Translations under genes and position numbers: made by a program | Origin: Endozoicomonas sp. SCSIO W0465 | GTDB lineage: Bacteria; Pseudomonadota; Gammaproteobacteria; Pseudomonadales; Endozoicomonadaceae | Direction of reading: 5' to 3' | Length of the DNA: 64,000 bases | Assembly (NCBI RefSeq): GCF_023716865.1 | Contig: NZ_CP092417.1 | Coordinates: 908,001 to 972,000, forward strand | Notes under the pieces: generated by a model | Seen by the model: the letters and a program-made list of their open reading frames with translations, nothing else | Databases searched by the model: none | Told to the model about the DNA's origin: nothing | Part shown: positions 18,693 to 26,877 of the stretch, piece after piece | How the letters are laid out: every line of letters begins with the position of its first letter | Numbering within the stretch: position 1 is the first letter of the stretch

Positions 18693-19295
18693 ATGGAACT
18701 GAAGGTAAACGGTGCAGATGCCGTTCAGGTCTCAGACGTGACTTTTGGCACTGAATTCAACGAAACCCTGGTTCACCAGGCGGTTGTTGCATTCATGGCC
18801 GGTGCGCGTCAAGGCACCAGAGCTCAGAAAAGCCGCAGCGACGTAAGTGGCGGTGGTCGTAAGCCCTGGCGTCAGAAAGGTTCCGGTCGTGCACGCGCCG
18901 GTACTATCCGCAGCCCACTGTGGCGCGGGGGCGGCAAGACCTTTGCTGCCAAACCACAGAATCATGCTCAAAAGCTGAACAAGAAGATGTATCGCGCAGC
19001 ACTGCGCTCCATCTTGTCCGAGCTGGTTCGTCAGGAGCGTCTGGTAGTGGTTGAGCAGTTCGCTGTTGAATCACCAAAGACCAAGCTGGTTGTTGCCAAG
19101 CTGAATGAACTGAACGCTAACGGCGCGTTGATCGTTGCTGATGAAGTGGATCAGAACATTTATCTGGCCGCTCGCAACATTCCTCACGTGGATGTTCGTG
19201 ACGTGCAGGGCATTGATCCGGTTAGCCTGGTTGCTCACGAGAAAGTCGTGATGACCGTGTCTGCCATCAAGAAGTTCGAGGAGATGCTGGGATGA
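18693..19295 (+). CDS. rplD: 50S ribosomal protein L4
   Basis: The 200-aa protein has the exit-tunnel loop SDVSGGGRKPWRQKGSGRAR around residues 50-70. L4 binds 23S rRNA and in E. coli represses its own operon through the S10 leader. That leader is short here, so such control is uncertain. The stop overlaps the rplW start by 4 nt. Confidence 0.97.
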   Translation: MELKVNGADAVQVSDVTFGTEFNETLVHQAVVAFMAGARQGTRAQKSRSDVSGGGRKPWRQKGSGRARAGTIRSPLWRGGGKTFAAKPQNHAQKLNKKMYRAALRSILSELVRQERLVVVEQFAVESPKTKLVVAKLNELNANGALIVADEVDQNIYLAARNIPHVDVRDVQGIDPVSLVAHEKVVMTVSAIKKFEEMLG

Positions 19296-19588
19296 ACCAG
19301 GAACGTATTTTTAAAGTTCTGCTTGGTCCGCACATTTCCGAGAAGGCCACTGTCGTTGCTGAAGAGCACAACCAGTACGTCTTCAAGGTAGCTAAGGACG
19401 CAACCAAGCTCGAAATCAAAAAAGCTGTTGAGCAGCTGTTTGAAGTCAGCGTTAAAGCTGTCAGGACTGCCGTTGTTAAGGGCAAGACCAAGCGTACTCG
19501 TTTCGGTATGGGCCAGCGCTCAGACTGGAAAAAGGCTTACGTCAGCCTGGAGCAAGGTCAGGAAATTGACTTCGCGGACGCGGAATAA
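19292..19588 (+). CDS. rplW: 50S ribosomal protein L23
   Basis: The 98-aa protein contains VLLGPHISEKAT and TRFGMGQRSDWKKAYVSL, typical of L23. L23 lies at the tunnel exit and docks trigger factor and SRP. It overlaps rplD by 4 nt and precedes rplB by 11 nt. Confidence 0.97.
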   Translation: MNQERIFKVLLGPHISEKATVVAEEHNQYVFKVAKDATKLEIKKAVEQLFEVSVKAVRTAVVKGKTKRTRFGMGQRSDWKKAYVSLEQGQEIDFADAE

Positions 19589-19599
19589 GGAGCTAGAGA

Positions 19600-20427
19600 A
19601 TGGCAGTAATCAAATGCAAGCCGACTTCTCCAGGTCGCCGCTTCGTTGTCAAGGTAGTTAACCCTGACCTCCACAAGGGCCGTCCTTACGCGCCTCTGTT
19701 GGAAAAGAAAGGCAAAACTGGTGGTCGCAACAATGCTGGTCGTATCACTACCCGTCATCGCGGGGGTGGTCACAAGCAGCACTATCGTATCGTCGATTTT
19801 CGTCGCAACAAGGACGGCATTCCAGCGGTTGTTGAGCGTCTGGAATACGATCCAAACCGTACTGCGCACATCGCCCTGTTGAAATACATGGACGGTGAGC
19901 GTCGTTACATTATCGCACCTAAAGGTGTGAAAGCCGGTGATGAGCTGTTCTCCGGTGTCGATGCCCCGATCAAGGCTGGTAATACTCTGCCGCTGCGCAA
20001 TATTCCACAGGGTTCCATCGTACACTGTGTAGAAATGAAGCCTGGTAAAGGCGCTCAGATGATTCGCAGTGCTGGTGCTTCTGCCCAGCTGGTCGCTCGT
20101 GACGGTGCTTACGTTACCCTGCGTCTGCGTTCCGGTGAAATGCGTAAAGTATTGGCTGACTGTCGCGCCACTCTGGGCGAAGTCTCTAACAGTGAGCACA
20201 ACCTGCGCTCTCTGGGTAAAGCGGGTGCTAAGCGCTGGCGTGGTGTGCGTCCGACCGTTCGTGGTGTTGCCATGAACCCGGTAGATCACCCACATGGTGG
20301 TGGTGAAGGTCGTACTTCCGGTGGTCGTCATCCTGTGACGCCATGGGGTGTTCCGACCAAGGGTCGCAAGACTCGTTCCAACAAGCGTACGGACAAAATG
20401 ATCGTACGTCGTCGCAGCGCGAAGTAA
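19600..20427 (+). CDS. rplB: 50S ribosomal protein L2
   Basis: The 275-aa protein has the conserved C-terminal motif NPVDHPHGGGEGRTSGGRHP near residues 225-245, which includes the histidine next to the peptidyl-transferase centre. Length is that of E. coli L2 plus two. L2 is needed for subunit joining. rpsS follows after 21 nt. Confidence 0.98.
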   Translation: MAVIKCKPTSPGRRFVVKVVNPDLHKGRPYAPLLEKKGKTGGRNNAGRITTRHRGGGHKQHYRIVDFRRNKDGIPAVVERLEYDPNRTAHIALLKYMDGERRYIIAPKGVKAGDELFSGVDAPIKAGNTLPLRNIPQGSIVHCVEMKPGKGAQMIRSAGASAQLVARDGAYVTLRLRSGEMRKVLADCRATLGEVSNSEHNLRSLGKAGAKRWRGVRPTVRGVAMNPVDHPHGGGEGRTSGGRHPVTPWGVPTKGRKTRSNKRTDKMIVRRRSAK

Positions 20428-20448
20428 GCCTAGAGAGAGGATACGATA

Positions 20449-20727
20449 GTGCCACGTTCATTGAAAAAAGGCCCATTTATCGACCTTCACCTGCTGAAGA
20501 AAGTCGAAGAAGCGGCTGAAAGCGGCAACAAGCGTCCGATCAAGACCTGGTCTCGCCGCTCCATGATTATCCCAACGATGGTTGGTCTGACTCTGGCTGT
20601 GCACAACGGTCGTCAGCACGTTCCGGTCTTCGTTACCGAAGATATGGTTGGCCACAAGCTGGGTGAGTTTGCTGCAACCCGTACTTATCGCGGTCACGCA
20701 GCAGACAAGAAGGCCAAGAAGCGCTAA
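20449..20727 (+). CDS. rpsS: 30S ribosomal protein S19
   Basis: The 92-aa protein begins at a GTG codon (PRSLKKGPFIDLHLLKKV), preceded by AGAGAGAGGA. It matches S19 throughout, with the TWSRRSMIIPTMVGLT core. S19 is in the 30S head near the A-site finger. rplV follows after 12 nt. Confidence 0.97.
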   Translation: MPRSLKKGPFIDLHLLKKVEEAAESGNKRPIKTWSRRSMIIPTMVGLTLAVHNGRQHVPVFVTEDMVGHKLGEFAATRTYRGHAADKKAKKR

Positions 20728-20739
20728 GAGGGTATAGAA

Positions 20740-21075
20740 ATGAAAGAAGTTGCTGCTATGCATAAAGGCGCTCGCATTTCTGCCCAGAAAGCGCGTCTGG
20801 TCGCTGACCAGATCCGCGGCAAGGCAGTTGGCGACGCCCTGGATCTCCTGAGCTACAGCCCGAAAAAAGCTGCAGTTCTGGTTAAGAAAGTGCTTGAGTC
20901 TGCTATTGCAAACGCTGAGCACAATGACGGCATGGACATCGATGAGCTGAAAGTCTCTACTGTCTTCGTTGACGAAGGCATGACGATGAAGCGCATTCGT
21001 CCCCGTGCCAAGGGTCGTGCTGATCGCATTCTGAAGCGGTCTTGCCATATTACGGTTAAGGTTGCAGAGGTCTAA
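20740..21075 (+). CDS. rplV: 50S ribosomal protein L22
   Basis: The 111-aa protein contains RISAQKARLVADQIRGK and the long tunnel hairpin DEGMTMKRIRPRAKGRADRI. L22 lines the peptide tunnel with L4 and is a known site of macrolide-resistance changes; no such change is recognised here. rpsC follows after 11 nt. Confidence 0.97.
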   Translation: MKEVAAMHKGARISAQKARLVADQIRGKAVGDALDLLSYSPKKAAVLVKKVLESAIANAEHNDGMDIDELKVSTVFVDEGMTMKRIRPRAKGRADRILKRSCHITVKVAEV

Positions 21076-21086
21076 GGAGCGGTCAG

Positions 21087-21794
21087 ATGGGTCAGAAAGT
21101 ACATCCTAATGGAATTCGCCTGGGCATCGTAAAGCCCCACCGTTCAGTCTGGTTTGCAGATGGCAGCGATTACGCTGACAAACTGAATGCTGACTTGGCG
21201 GTGCGCAGTTTCATTGAAGAGAAGCTGAAAAACGCTTCTGTGAGCCATGTTGAAATTCAGCGTCCAGCTCAAAGCGCTCGCGTTACCATTCACACTGCCC
21301 GTCCGGGTATCGTGATCGGTAAAAAGGGTGAAGACGTTGAGAAGCTGCGTCAGGCTGTGTCCAAAATGATGGGCGTGCCTGTGCACATCAACATTGAAGA
21401 AATCCGCAAGCCTGAACTGAATGCCATGCTGGTGGCTCAGAGCATCGCTGGCCAGCTGGAGCGTCGTGTGATGTTCCGTCGTGCCATGAAGCGCTCTGTA
21501 CAGAACGCTATGCGACTGGGTGCCAAGGGTATCAAGGTTCAACTGAGTGGCCGTCTTGGCGGTGCTGAAATCGCGCGTACTGAATGGTACCGCGAAGGTC
21601 GTGTGCCACTGCACACCCTGCGTGCTGACATCGATTATGCACATTATGAAGCACTGACCACCTACGGCATTCTGGGTGTGAAGGTCTGGATCTTTAAAGG
21701 TGAGGTTATCGGTGGCATGGCGCCAACGGTTGAGCCTTCCAAAGATAAAGAACAGCCAGCTCGTCGCCCTAAGAAGCGTCAGGCTAAGAGTTAA
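21087..21794 (+). CDS. rpsC: 30S ribosomal protein S3
   Basis: The 235-aa protein has a KH domain with GIVIGKKGEDVEKLR around residues 72-87 and the S3 C-terminal domain (SGRLGGAEIARTEWYREGRVP). S3 forms the mRNA entry channel with S4 and S5. rplP follows after 11 nt. Confidence 0.98.
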   Translation: MGQKVHPNGIRLGIVKPHRSVWFADGSDYADKLNADLAVRSFIEEKLKNASVSHVEIQRPAQSARVTIHTARPGIVIGKKGEDVEKLRQAVSKMMGVPVHINIEEIRKPELNAMLVAQSIAGQLERRVMFRRAMKRSVQNAMRLGAKGIKVQLSGRLGGAEIARTEWYREGRVPLHTLRADIDYAHYEALTTYGILGVKVWIFKGEVIGGMAPTVEPSKDKEQPARRPKKRQAKS

Positions 21795-21805
21795 GGAGCG
21801 CGGAA

Positions 21806-22219
21806 ATGTTACAGCCTAAGCGTACGAAATTTCGTAAGCAGCAAAAAGGCCGCAATCGTGGTCTGGCACTCCGCGGCTCCAAGGTTAGCTTCGGCGAATA
21901 CGCATTGAAAGCAATCGGTCGTGGACGTATAACAGCTCGCCAGATCGAGGCGGCTCGTCGTGCCATGACCCGTCACATTAAACGTGGCGGTAAAATCTGG
22001 ATCCGCGTCTTCCCTGACAAGCCGATCACCGGTAAGCCTCTTGAGGTTCGTCAGGGTAAAGGTAAGGGTAACGTGGAATACTGGGTGTGCCAGATTCAAC
22101 CAGGCCGCGTTCTCTATGAGATGGAAGGTGTGTCCGAAGAGCTGGCTTGTGAAGCCTTTGCTCTTGCAGCAGCCAAGCTGCCACTGGAAACTGCCTTCGT
22201 TAAGCGGAGCGTAATGTGA
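21806..22219 (+). CDS. rplP: 50S ribosomal protein L16
   Basis: The 137-aa protein starts MLQPKRTKFRKQQKGRNRG and contains the conserved GKGKGNVEYWVCQIQPG segment near residue 80. L16 helps to position A-site tRNA. Its TGA stop shares one base with the rpmC ATG. Confidence 0.98.
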   Translation: MLQPKRTKFRKQQKGRNRGLALRGSKVSFGEYALKAIGRGRITARQIEAARRAMTRHIKRGGKIWIRVFPDKPITGKPLEVRQGKGKGNVEYWVCQIQPGRVLYEMEGVSEELACEAFALAAAKLPLETAFVKRSVM

Positions 22220-22410
22220 TGAAAGCTGCTGAACTGCGTGAAAAGTCTGTAGAGGAGCTCAATGCTGAGCTGCTCTCTCTGCTGCGGGATCAGTTTAACT
22301 TCCGTATGCAGAAAGCTACTGGCCAGCTGGGTCAAAGCCATCTGCTGAAGCAGGTTAAGCGCGACATCGCTCGTGTGAAAACCATCCTGAACCAAAAGGC
22401 AGGAGCATAA
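22219..22410 (+). CDS. rpmC: 50S ribosomal protein L29
   Basis: The 63-aa protein starts MKAAELREKSVEELNAEL, matching E. coli L29 in start and length. The ATG at 22219 overlaps the rplP stop by one base (TGATG); a GTG one codon earlier is less likely. L29 sits beside L23 at the tunnel exit. Confidence 0.97.
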   Translation: MKAAELREKSVEELNAELLSLLRDQFNFRMQKATGQLGQSHLLKQVKRDIARVKTILNQKAGA

Positions 22411-22411
22411 G

Positions 22412-22687
22412 ATGGCTGAAGAACTGGTAGGTCAGAAAAAGATCCGTACACTGTCCGGTAAGGTCGTGAGCGACAAGATGGATAAAACCATCACTGTGCT
22501 CATTGAGCGCCGGGTAAAACATCCGCTTCTGGGTAAAATCGTGAAGCGGTCCACCAAGTTGCACGCTCATGATGAAAACAACGACTGCCGTATGGGTGAC
22601 GTTGTTACCATCAAAGAGACGCGTCCTCTGTCAAAGAGCAAGACGTTTACGCTTGTATCCATTGACGAGCGTGCTACTCAGATCTAA
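22412..22687 (+). CDS. rpsQ: 30S ribosomal protein S17
   Basis: The 91-aa protein has the S17 OB fold with LSGKVVSDKMDKTITVLIER. It is the last gene of the S10 block, one base after rpmC, and is followed by a strong terminator hairpin. Confidence 0.97.
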   Translation: MAEELVGQKKIRTLSGKVVSDKMDKTITVLIERRVKHPLLGKIVKRSTKLHAHDENNDCRMGDVVTIKETRPLSKSKTFTLVSIDERATQI

Positions 22688-22719
22688 GGCTACGGTGCTT
22701 TGGGCTTGAGTGAATAATG

Positions 22720-22766
22720 ACCGTTCCGGCAGATCTGTTAAAAGCCTGCCGGAACGGTTGTTTTTG
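22720..22766 (+). terminator. Terminator at the S10/spc operon boundary
   Basis: A perfect 13-bp stem (ACCGTTCCGGCAG at 22720-22732 with its complement at 22746-22758) and a 13-nt loop are followed by TTGTTTTTG. This is a rho-independent terminator separating rpsQ from rplN, at the same place as the S10 operon end in E. coli. The stem is flanked by an imperfect repeat of TTTGGGCTTG..GAATAA at 22699 and 22794. Confidence 0.88.
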
Positions 22767-22814
22767 TGCAAGCCGGCGAGTACCCGTCTGCAGTTTGGGC
22801 TTGGAGAATAAGCA

Positions 22815-23183
22815 ATGATCCAGACAGAAAGTCAACTCGAAGTCGCTGATAACAGCGGCGCCCGTCGAGTTCAGTGTATCAAGGTGCTGGGTGGATCCCA
22901 TCGCCGTTACGCTGGCATTGGCGACATCATCAAAGTCTCCGTGAAGGAAGCGATTCCCCGCGGTAAGGTCAAAAAAGGCCAGGTGATGAACGCTGTTGTC
23001 GTGCGTACCAAAAAAGGTGTTCGTCGTCCAGACGGTTCCCTGATCAAATTCGATGGCAATGCAGCCGTTCTTCTGAACGCCAACCTGCAGCCCATCGGTA
23101 CCCGTATCTTTGGACCAGTGACTCGTGAGCTGCGCGGTGAGCAGTTCATGAAGATCATCTCACTGGCCCCAGAAGTACTGTAA
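22815..23183 (+). CDS. rplN: 50S ribosomal protein L14
   Basis: The 122-aa protein begins MIQTESQLEVADNSGARRVQCIKVLGG, the standard L14 start, with TTGGAG upstream. L14 contacts 16S rRNA in a subunit bridge and binds RsfS. It opens the spc block; no clear promoter was found in the 48 nt after the terminator, so its promoter is unresolved. Confidence 0.98.
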   Translation: MIQTESQLEVADNSGARRVQCIKVLGGSHRRYAGIGDIIKVSVKEAIPRGKVKKGQVMNAVVVRTKKGVRRPDGSLIKFDGNAAVLLNANLQPIGTRIFGPVTRELRGEQFMKIISLAPEVL

Positions 23184-23195
23184 CGGGAGCAGGTC

Positions 23196-23519
23196 ATGAA
23201 AAAGATCCGTCGTGATGACGAAGTCATCGTAATTGCCGGCAAGGACAAGGGTAAGCACGGTAAAGTGCTGACCGTTCGTGCTGATGGCAAGCTGATTGTT
23301 TCTGGTATCAATATGATCAAGAAGCATCAGAAGCCTAACCCGATGTTGGGCACTCCTGGTGGAATCGTAGAGAAAGAGGCCGCTATTCAGGCTTCTAACG
23401 TTGCGCTTCTGAACCCTGAAACCAACAAGGCTGATCGTGTTGGCTTTGCTATTGAAGATGGCAAAAAGCAGCGCATATTCAAGTCTAACGGCAAGCCTGT
23501 TGACGCAGTTAACGGGTGA
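23196..23519 (+). CDS. rplX: 50S ribosomal protein L24
   Basis: The 107-aa protein has the KOW motif region DDEVIVIAGKDKGKHGKVL. L24 is an assembly-initiating protein near the tunnel exit. It is three residues longer than in E. coli. Confidence 0.97.
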   Translation: MKKIRRDDEVIVIAGKDKGKHGKVLTVRADGKLIVSGINMIKKHQKPNPMLGTPGGIVEKEAAIQASNVALLNPETNKADRVGFAIEDGKKQRIFKSNGKPVDAVNG

Positions 23520-23529
23520 GGGGTGAGTG

Positions 23530-24069
23530 ATGGCAAATTTTAAAACCAAGTATCGTGAAGAGATTCTGCCCAAGCTGAAAGAAGAGCTGGGCGTGAAGAA
23601 CGTTCATGAAGTGCCACGCATCACTAAAATCACCCTGAACATGGGTGTTGGTGAAGCGATTGGTGACAAGAAAGTCATCGAGCACGCGATTGCTGACCTG
23701 GAAAAGATCGCCGGTCAGAAAGCTATCGTGACCAAGGCCCGCAAATCCGTTGCTGGCTTTAAAGTCCGTGAAGGCTGGCCAATCGGTGTTAAGGTGACTC
23801 TGCGTCGCGAGCGCATGTATGAGTTCCTGGAGCGTCTGGTTGACATCGCTCTGCCACGGGTACGTGACTTCCGTGGTCTGAGCCCCAAGTCTTTCGACGG
23901 CCGTGGTAACTACAGCATGGGTGTTAAAGAGCAGATCATCTTCCCTGAAGTTGATTACGACAAAATCGACACTCTGCGCGGTCTGGACATCACTCTGACC
24001 ACTACCGCCAAGAATGACGAAGAAGGCCGTGCTCTGCTGAAGGCTTTCAACTTCCCATTCCGTAACTGA
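23530..24069 (+). CDS. rplE: 50S ribosomal protein L5
   Basis: The 179-aa protein starts MANFKTKYREEILPKL. The ATG at 23530 is chosen over a GTG one codon upstream because it gives the family length. L5 binds 5S rRNA. The C-terminal TLTTTAKNDEEGRALLKAFNFPF is typical. Confidence 0.97.
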   Translation: MANFKTKYREEILPKLKEELGVKNVHEVPRITKITLNMGVGEAIGDKKVIEHAIADLEKIAGQKAIVTKARKSVAGFKVREGWPIGVKVTLRRERMYEFLERLVDIALPRVRDFRGLSPKSFDGRGNYSMGVKEQIIFPEVDYDKIDTLRGLDITLTTTAKNDEEGRALLKAFNFPFRN

Positions 24070-24085
24070 TACCGGTACGAGTTTT

Positions 24086-24391
24086 ATGGCAAAAGTATCC
24101 ATGAAGCAGCGGGAACTGAAGCGTCAGCGCACCGTTGCCAAATATGCTGAAAAGCGTGCACAGCTGAAAGCTGTGATTAACAACCCTAACAGCACTGAAG
24201 ATGAGCGTTGGGATGCCCAGGTAGCCCTGCAGAAGCAGCCTCGCAATGCCAGCAAGGCGCGTCTGCGTAACCGCTGCCGCATCACTGGCCGTCCACACGG
24301 CGTACTGCGCAAGTTCGGCCTGAGCCGTATCAAGCTGCGTGAAGCAGCGATGCGTGGTGATGTTCCAGGTCTGGTCAAAGCCAGCTGGTAA
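24086..24391 (+). CDS. rpsN: 30S ribosomal protein S14, zinc-free type
   Basis: The 101-aa protein contains RNRCRITGRPHGVLRKFGLSRI. It has a single cysteine and no CXXC pair, so it is the long zinc-independent (C-minus) form, like the E. coli protein. rpsH follows after 29 nt. Confidence 0.97.
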   Translation: MAKVSMKQRELKRQRTVAKYAEKRAQLKAVINNPNSTEDERWDAQVALQKQPRNASKARLRNRCRITGRPHGVLRKFGLSRIKLREAAMRGDVPGLVKASW

Positions 24392-24420
24392 GCGCATTTC
24401 ATCTTCGGGAGATATAGATA

Positions 24421-24813
24421 ATGAGTATGCAGGACCCGTTAGCAGATATGCTAACTCGTATCCGTAATGCCCAGATGGCAGAGCACGCCTCTGTCACCAT
24501 GCCGTCCTCCAAAATCAAGGTTGCTGTAGCCCGGGTTTTGAAAGACGAAGGTTTTATTGCTGACTACAATGTAGCTGGCGAAGCCAAGGCTGAACTGGTA
24601 ATTGAGCTGAAGTATTTCGAAGGTAAGCCGGTTATTGAAAGCCTGAAGCGCACCAGCCGTCCTGGCTTGCGTTCTTACGCTGGCAAGGAAGCGCTGCCAA
24701 AAGTGAACGGCGGTCTGGGTATCGCTATCGTTTCCACCAACAAAGGTGTTATGACCGATCGCGCTGCCCGTGCAGCCGGTGTTGGTGGTGAAGTTCTCTG
24801 CACTGTGTTCTAA
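24421..24813 (+). CDS. rpsH: 30S ribosomal protein S8
   Basis: The 130-aa protein begins MSMQDPLADMLTRIRNAQ. S8 binds the central 16S domain and in E. coli represses the spc operon at rplE; the same gene order makes this possible here but no site was mapped. Confidence 0.98.
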   Translation: MSMQDPLADMLTRIRNAQMAEHASVTMPSSKIKVAVARVLKDEGFIADYNVAGEAKAELVIELKYFEGKPVIESLKRTSRPGLRSYAGKEALPKVNGGLGIAIVSTNKGVMTDRAARAAGVGGEVLCTVF

Positions 24814-24825
24814 GGGAGGGGTATT

Positions 24826-25359
24826 ATGTCTCGAGTAGCCAAAAGCCCTGTTGCTGTCCCTGCTGGTGTAGAGATCAAGCGCAATGGCCAGGTCCTTATT
24901 ATCAAAGGATCCAAGGGACAACTGGAACTTGTTGTTCACAACAATGTCGAAGTTGCTCAGGAAGAAAACGTTCTGACGTTTGCTCCACGTGATGGTGCCA
25001 AGCACTCCCGTGCTCTGGCCGGTACTACCCGTGCCCTGGTTTACAACATGGTAACCGGCGTTACCGCTGGCTTTGAGAAGAAGCTGCAGCTGGTCGGTGT
25101 TGGTTATCGTGCAGCGGCCAAAGGTAATAGCCTGACTTTGAACCTGGGCTTCTCCCATCCGGTAGAATACCAACTGCCAGCAGGCGTAACTTGTGAAACT
25201 CCGACCCAGACCGAAATTCTGGTTCGTGGTATCGACAAGCAGCTGGTTGGACAGGTTGCTGCGGAAATTCGTGAATTCCGTCGTCCTGAGCCTTATAAAG
25301 GCAAGGGTGTTCGCTATGCTGACGAACGCGTTCGTCGCAAAGAAGCCAAGAAAAAGTAA
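24826..25359 (+). CDS. rplF: 50S ribosomal protein L6
   Basis: The 177-aa protein has the two L6 repeats and the C-terminal PEPYKGKGVRYADERVRRKEAKK. It lies near the sarcin-ricin loop. rplR follows after 17 nt. Confidence 0.98.
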   Translation: MSRVAKSPVAVPAGVEIKRNGQVLIIKGSKGQLELVVHNNVEVAQEENVLTFAPRDGAKHSRALAGTTRALVYNMVTGVTAGFEKKLQLVGVGYRAAAKGNSLTLNLGFSHPVEYQLPAGVTCETPTQTEILVRGIDKQLVGQVAAEIREFRRPEPYKGKGVRYADERVRRKEAKKK

Positions 25360-25376
25360 GGTAGGGTGAGATCATG

Positions 25377-25724
25377 ATGGACAAAAAATCTTCTCGCCTG
25401 CGTCGTGCCCTTCGTGCAAGGGTCAAGATGCGTGAGCTGGGTGCCATTCGTCTGAGCATTCATCGTACGCCTCGCCACATCTATGCGCAGGTTATCGCCG
25501 CTGACGGCGACAAAGTGCTGGCAACTGCCTCCACTGTTGAAAAAGAACTGCGTGGCGACGCTACCGGTAACGTAGAAGCGGCCAGGAAAGTGGGTGCTCT
25601 GGTTGCTGAGCGTGCCAAGGCGGCGGGTGTAACCAAGGTGGCGTTTGACCGCTCTGGTTTCAAATATCACGGTCGTGTCAAGGCGCTTGCCGATGCAGCC
25701 CGTGAAGGCGGACTGGAATTCTAA
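25377..25724 (+). CDS. rplR: 50S ribosomal protein L18
   Basis: The 115-aa protein (MDKKSSRLRRALRAR) binds 5S rRNA. Two adjacent ATG codons exist at 25374 and 25377; the second matches the E. coli N-terminus. The C-terminal FDRSGFKYHGRVKALADAAR is diagnostic. Confidence 0.96.
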   Translation: MDKKSSRLRRALRARVKMRELGAIRLSIHRTPRHIYAQVIAADGDKVLATASTVEKELRGDATGNVEAARKVGALVAERAKAAGVTKVAFDRSGFKYHGRVKALADAAREGGLEF

Positions 25725-25736
25725 GGGTAGAACGTC

Positions 25737-26252
25737 ATGGCAAGAGAAAGAGATGAGCGTAAGCCTAACAACGACGAAGGCTTGATTGAGAAGCTGGTAC
25801 AGGTTAACCGTGTCGCCAAGGTGGTGAAAGGTGGTCGTATCTTTGGCTTCACAGCGCTGACAGTCGTTGGTGATGGCAAGGGTAAGGTTGGTTTCGGTCG
25901 CGGCAAGGCCCGTGAAGTGCCAATCGCTATCCAGAAAGCAATGGAAGCTGCCCGTCGCAACATGATTCATGTTGATCTGAATGGTGACACTCTGCAGTAC
26001 CCGGTAAAAGCCCGTCACGGTGCTTCCAAGGTTTACATGCAGCCAGCATCTGCGGGTACCGGTGTTATCGCCGGTGGTGCAATGCGTGCCGTTCTTGAAG
26101 TGGCTGGCGTACACAACGTACTGGCCAAGTGCTACGGTTCTACCAATCCTGTGAACGTAGTTCGTGCTACTTTTAATGGTCTGCGCGACATGCGTTCTCC
26201 TGAAGGCATTGCTGCCAAGCGTGGCAAGTCGGTTGAGGATATCCTGGGGTAA
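25737..26252 (+). CDS. rpsE: 30S ribosomal protein S5
   Basis: The 171-aa protein has the double-stranded RNA-binding-like N-domain (LIEKLVQVNRVAKVVKGGRIFGF) and a C-domain with GSTNPVNVVRATFNGL. S5 acts in decoding fidelity and the mRNA helicase site. rpmD follows after 3 nt. Confidence 0.98.
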   Translation: MARERDERKPNNDEGLIEKLVQVNRVAKVVKGGRIFGFTALTVVGDGKGKVGFGRGKAREVPIAIQKAMEAARRNMIHVDLNGDTLQYPVKARHGASKVYMQPASAGTGVIAGGAMRAVLEVAGVHNVLAKCYGSTNPVNVVRATFNGLRDMRSPEGIAAKRGKSVEDILG

Positions 26253-26255
26253 GTC

Positions 26256-26441
26256 ATGGCTGAGAAGATGATCAAAGTGACGCTCGTGAAGAGCACCAAC
26301 GGTCGCCTCGAAAGCCACAAGGCTTGCGTACGGGGTCTGGGCCTGCGTCGTATCAACCACACTGTTGCAGTGGAAGACACTCCTTCAGTTCGTGGCATGA
26401 TCAACAAGGTATCCTACCTTGTCCGGGTAGAAGGAGAATAA
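26256..26441 (+). CDS. rpmD: 50S ribosomal protein L30
   Basis: The 61-aa protein contains KSTNGRLESHKACVRGLGLRRI, the L30 signature. It is separated from rplO by one base. Confidence 0.96.
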   Translation: MAEKMIKVTLVKSTNGRLESHKACVRGLGLRRINHTVAVEDTPSVRGMINKVSYLVRVEGE

Positions 26442-26442
26442 C

Positions 26443-26877
26443 ATGCGTTTGAATACTCTGAGCCCGGCTGAAGGCAGTCGCAAAGAGGGTAAGCGCGTAG
26501 GTCGTGGCATTGGCTCCGGCCTGGGCAAGACCTGTGGCCGTGGTCACAAGGGTCAGAAGTCCCGTTCCGGTGGTTCTGTCAAGCCAGGTTTTGAAGGCGG
26601 TCAGCAGCCACTGCAGCGTCGTCTGCCAAAGTATGGCTTTACTTCACGCAAAGCACGCTTCACTGCTGAGATTCGTCTGCACGAGCTGAGCAAGGTGGAA
26701 GCGGACGTGATTGATCTGGCTGCACTGAAAGCTGCTGACCTGGTCAGCGGTAGCATCCAGCGTGCTAAAGTGGTACTGTCTGGCGAATTGGCTAAAGCAG
26801 TCACCATTAAAGGTCTGGCTGTTACCAAAGGCGCCCGTGCTGCGATTGAAGCTGCCGGTGGTAAGATCGAGGACTAA
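26443..26877 (+). CDS. rplO: 50S ribosomal protein L15
   Basis: The 144-aa protein starts MRLNTLSPAEGSRKEGKRVGRG and has the Gly-rich N-terminal tail of L15. Its stop is directly followed by the secY ATG, so the two are probably translationally coupled. Confidence 0.97.
   Translation: MRLNTLSPAEGSRKEGKRVGRGIGSGLGKTCGRGHKGQKSRSGGSVKPGFEGGQQPLQRRLPKYGFTSRKARFTAEIRLHELSKVEADVIDLAALKAADLVSGSIQRAKVVLSGELAKAVTIKGLAVTKGARAAIEAAGGKIED

Noticed and set aside
19558..20331. Long minus-strand frames opposite ribosomal protein genes
   Set aside because: They are antisense shadows of strongly codon-biased genes such as rplB, rpsC and rplC; compositions are Thr/His-rich with no domain.
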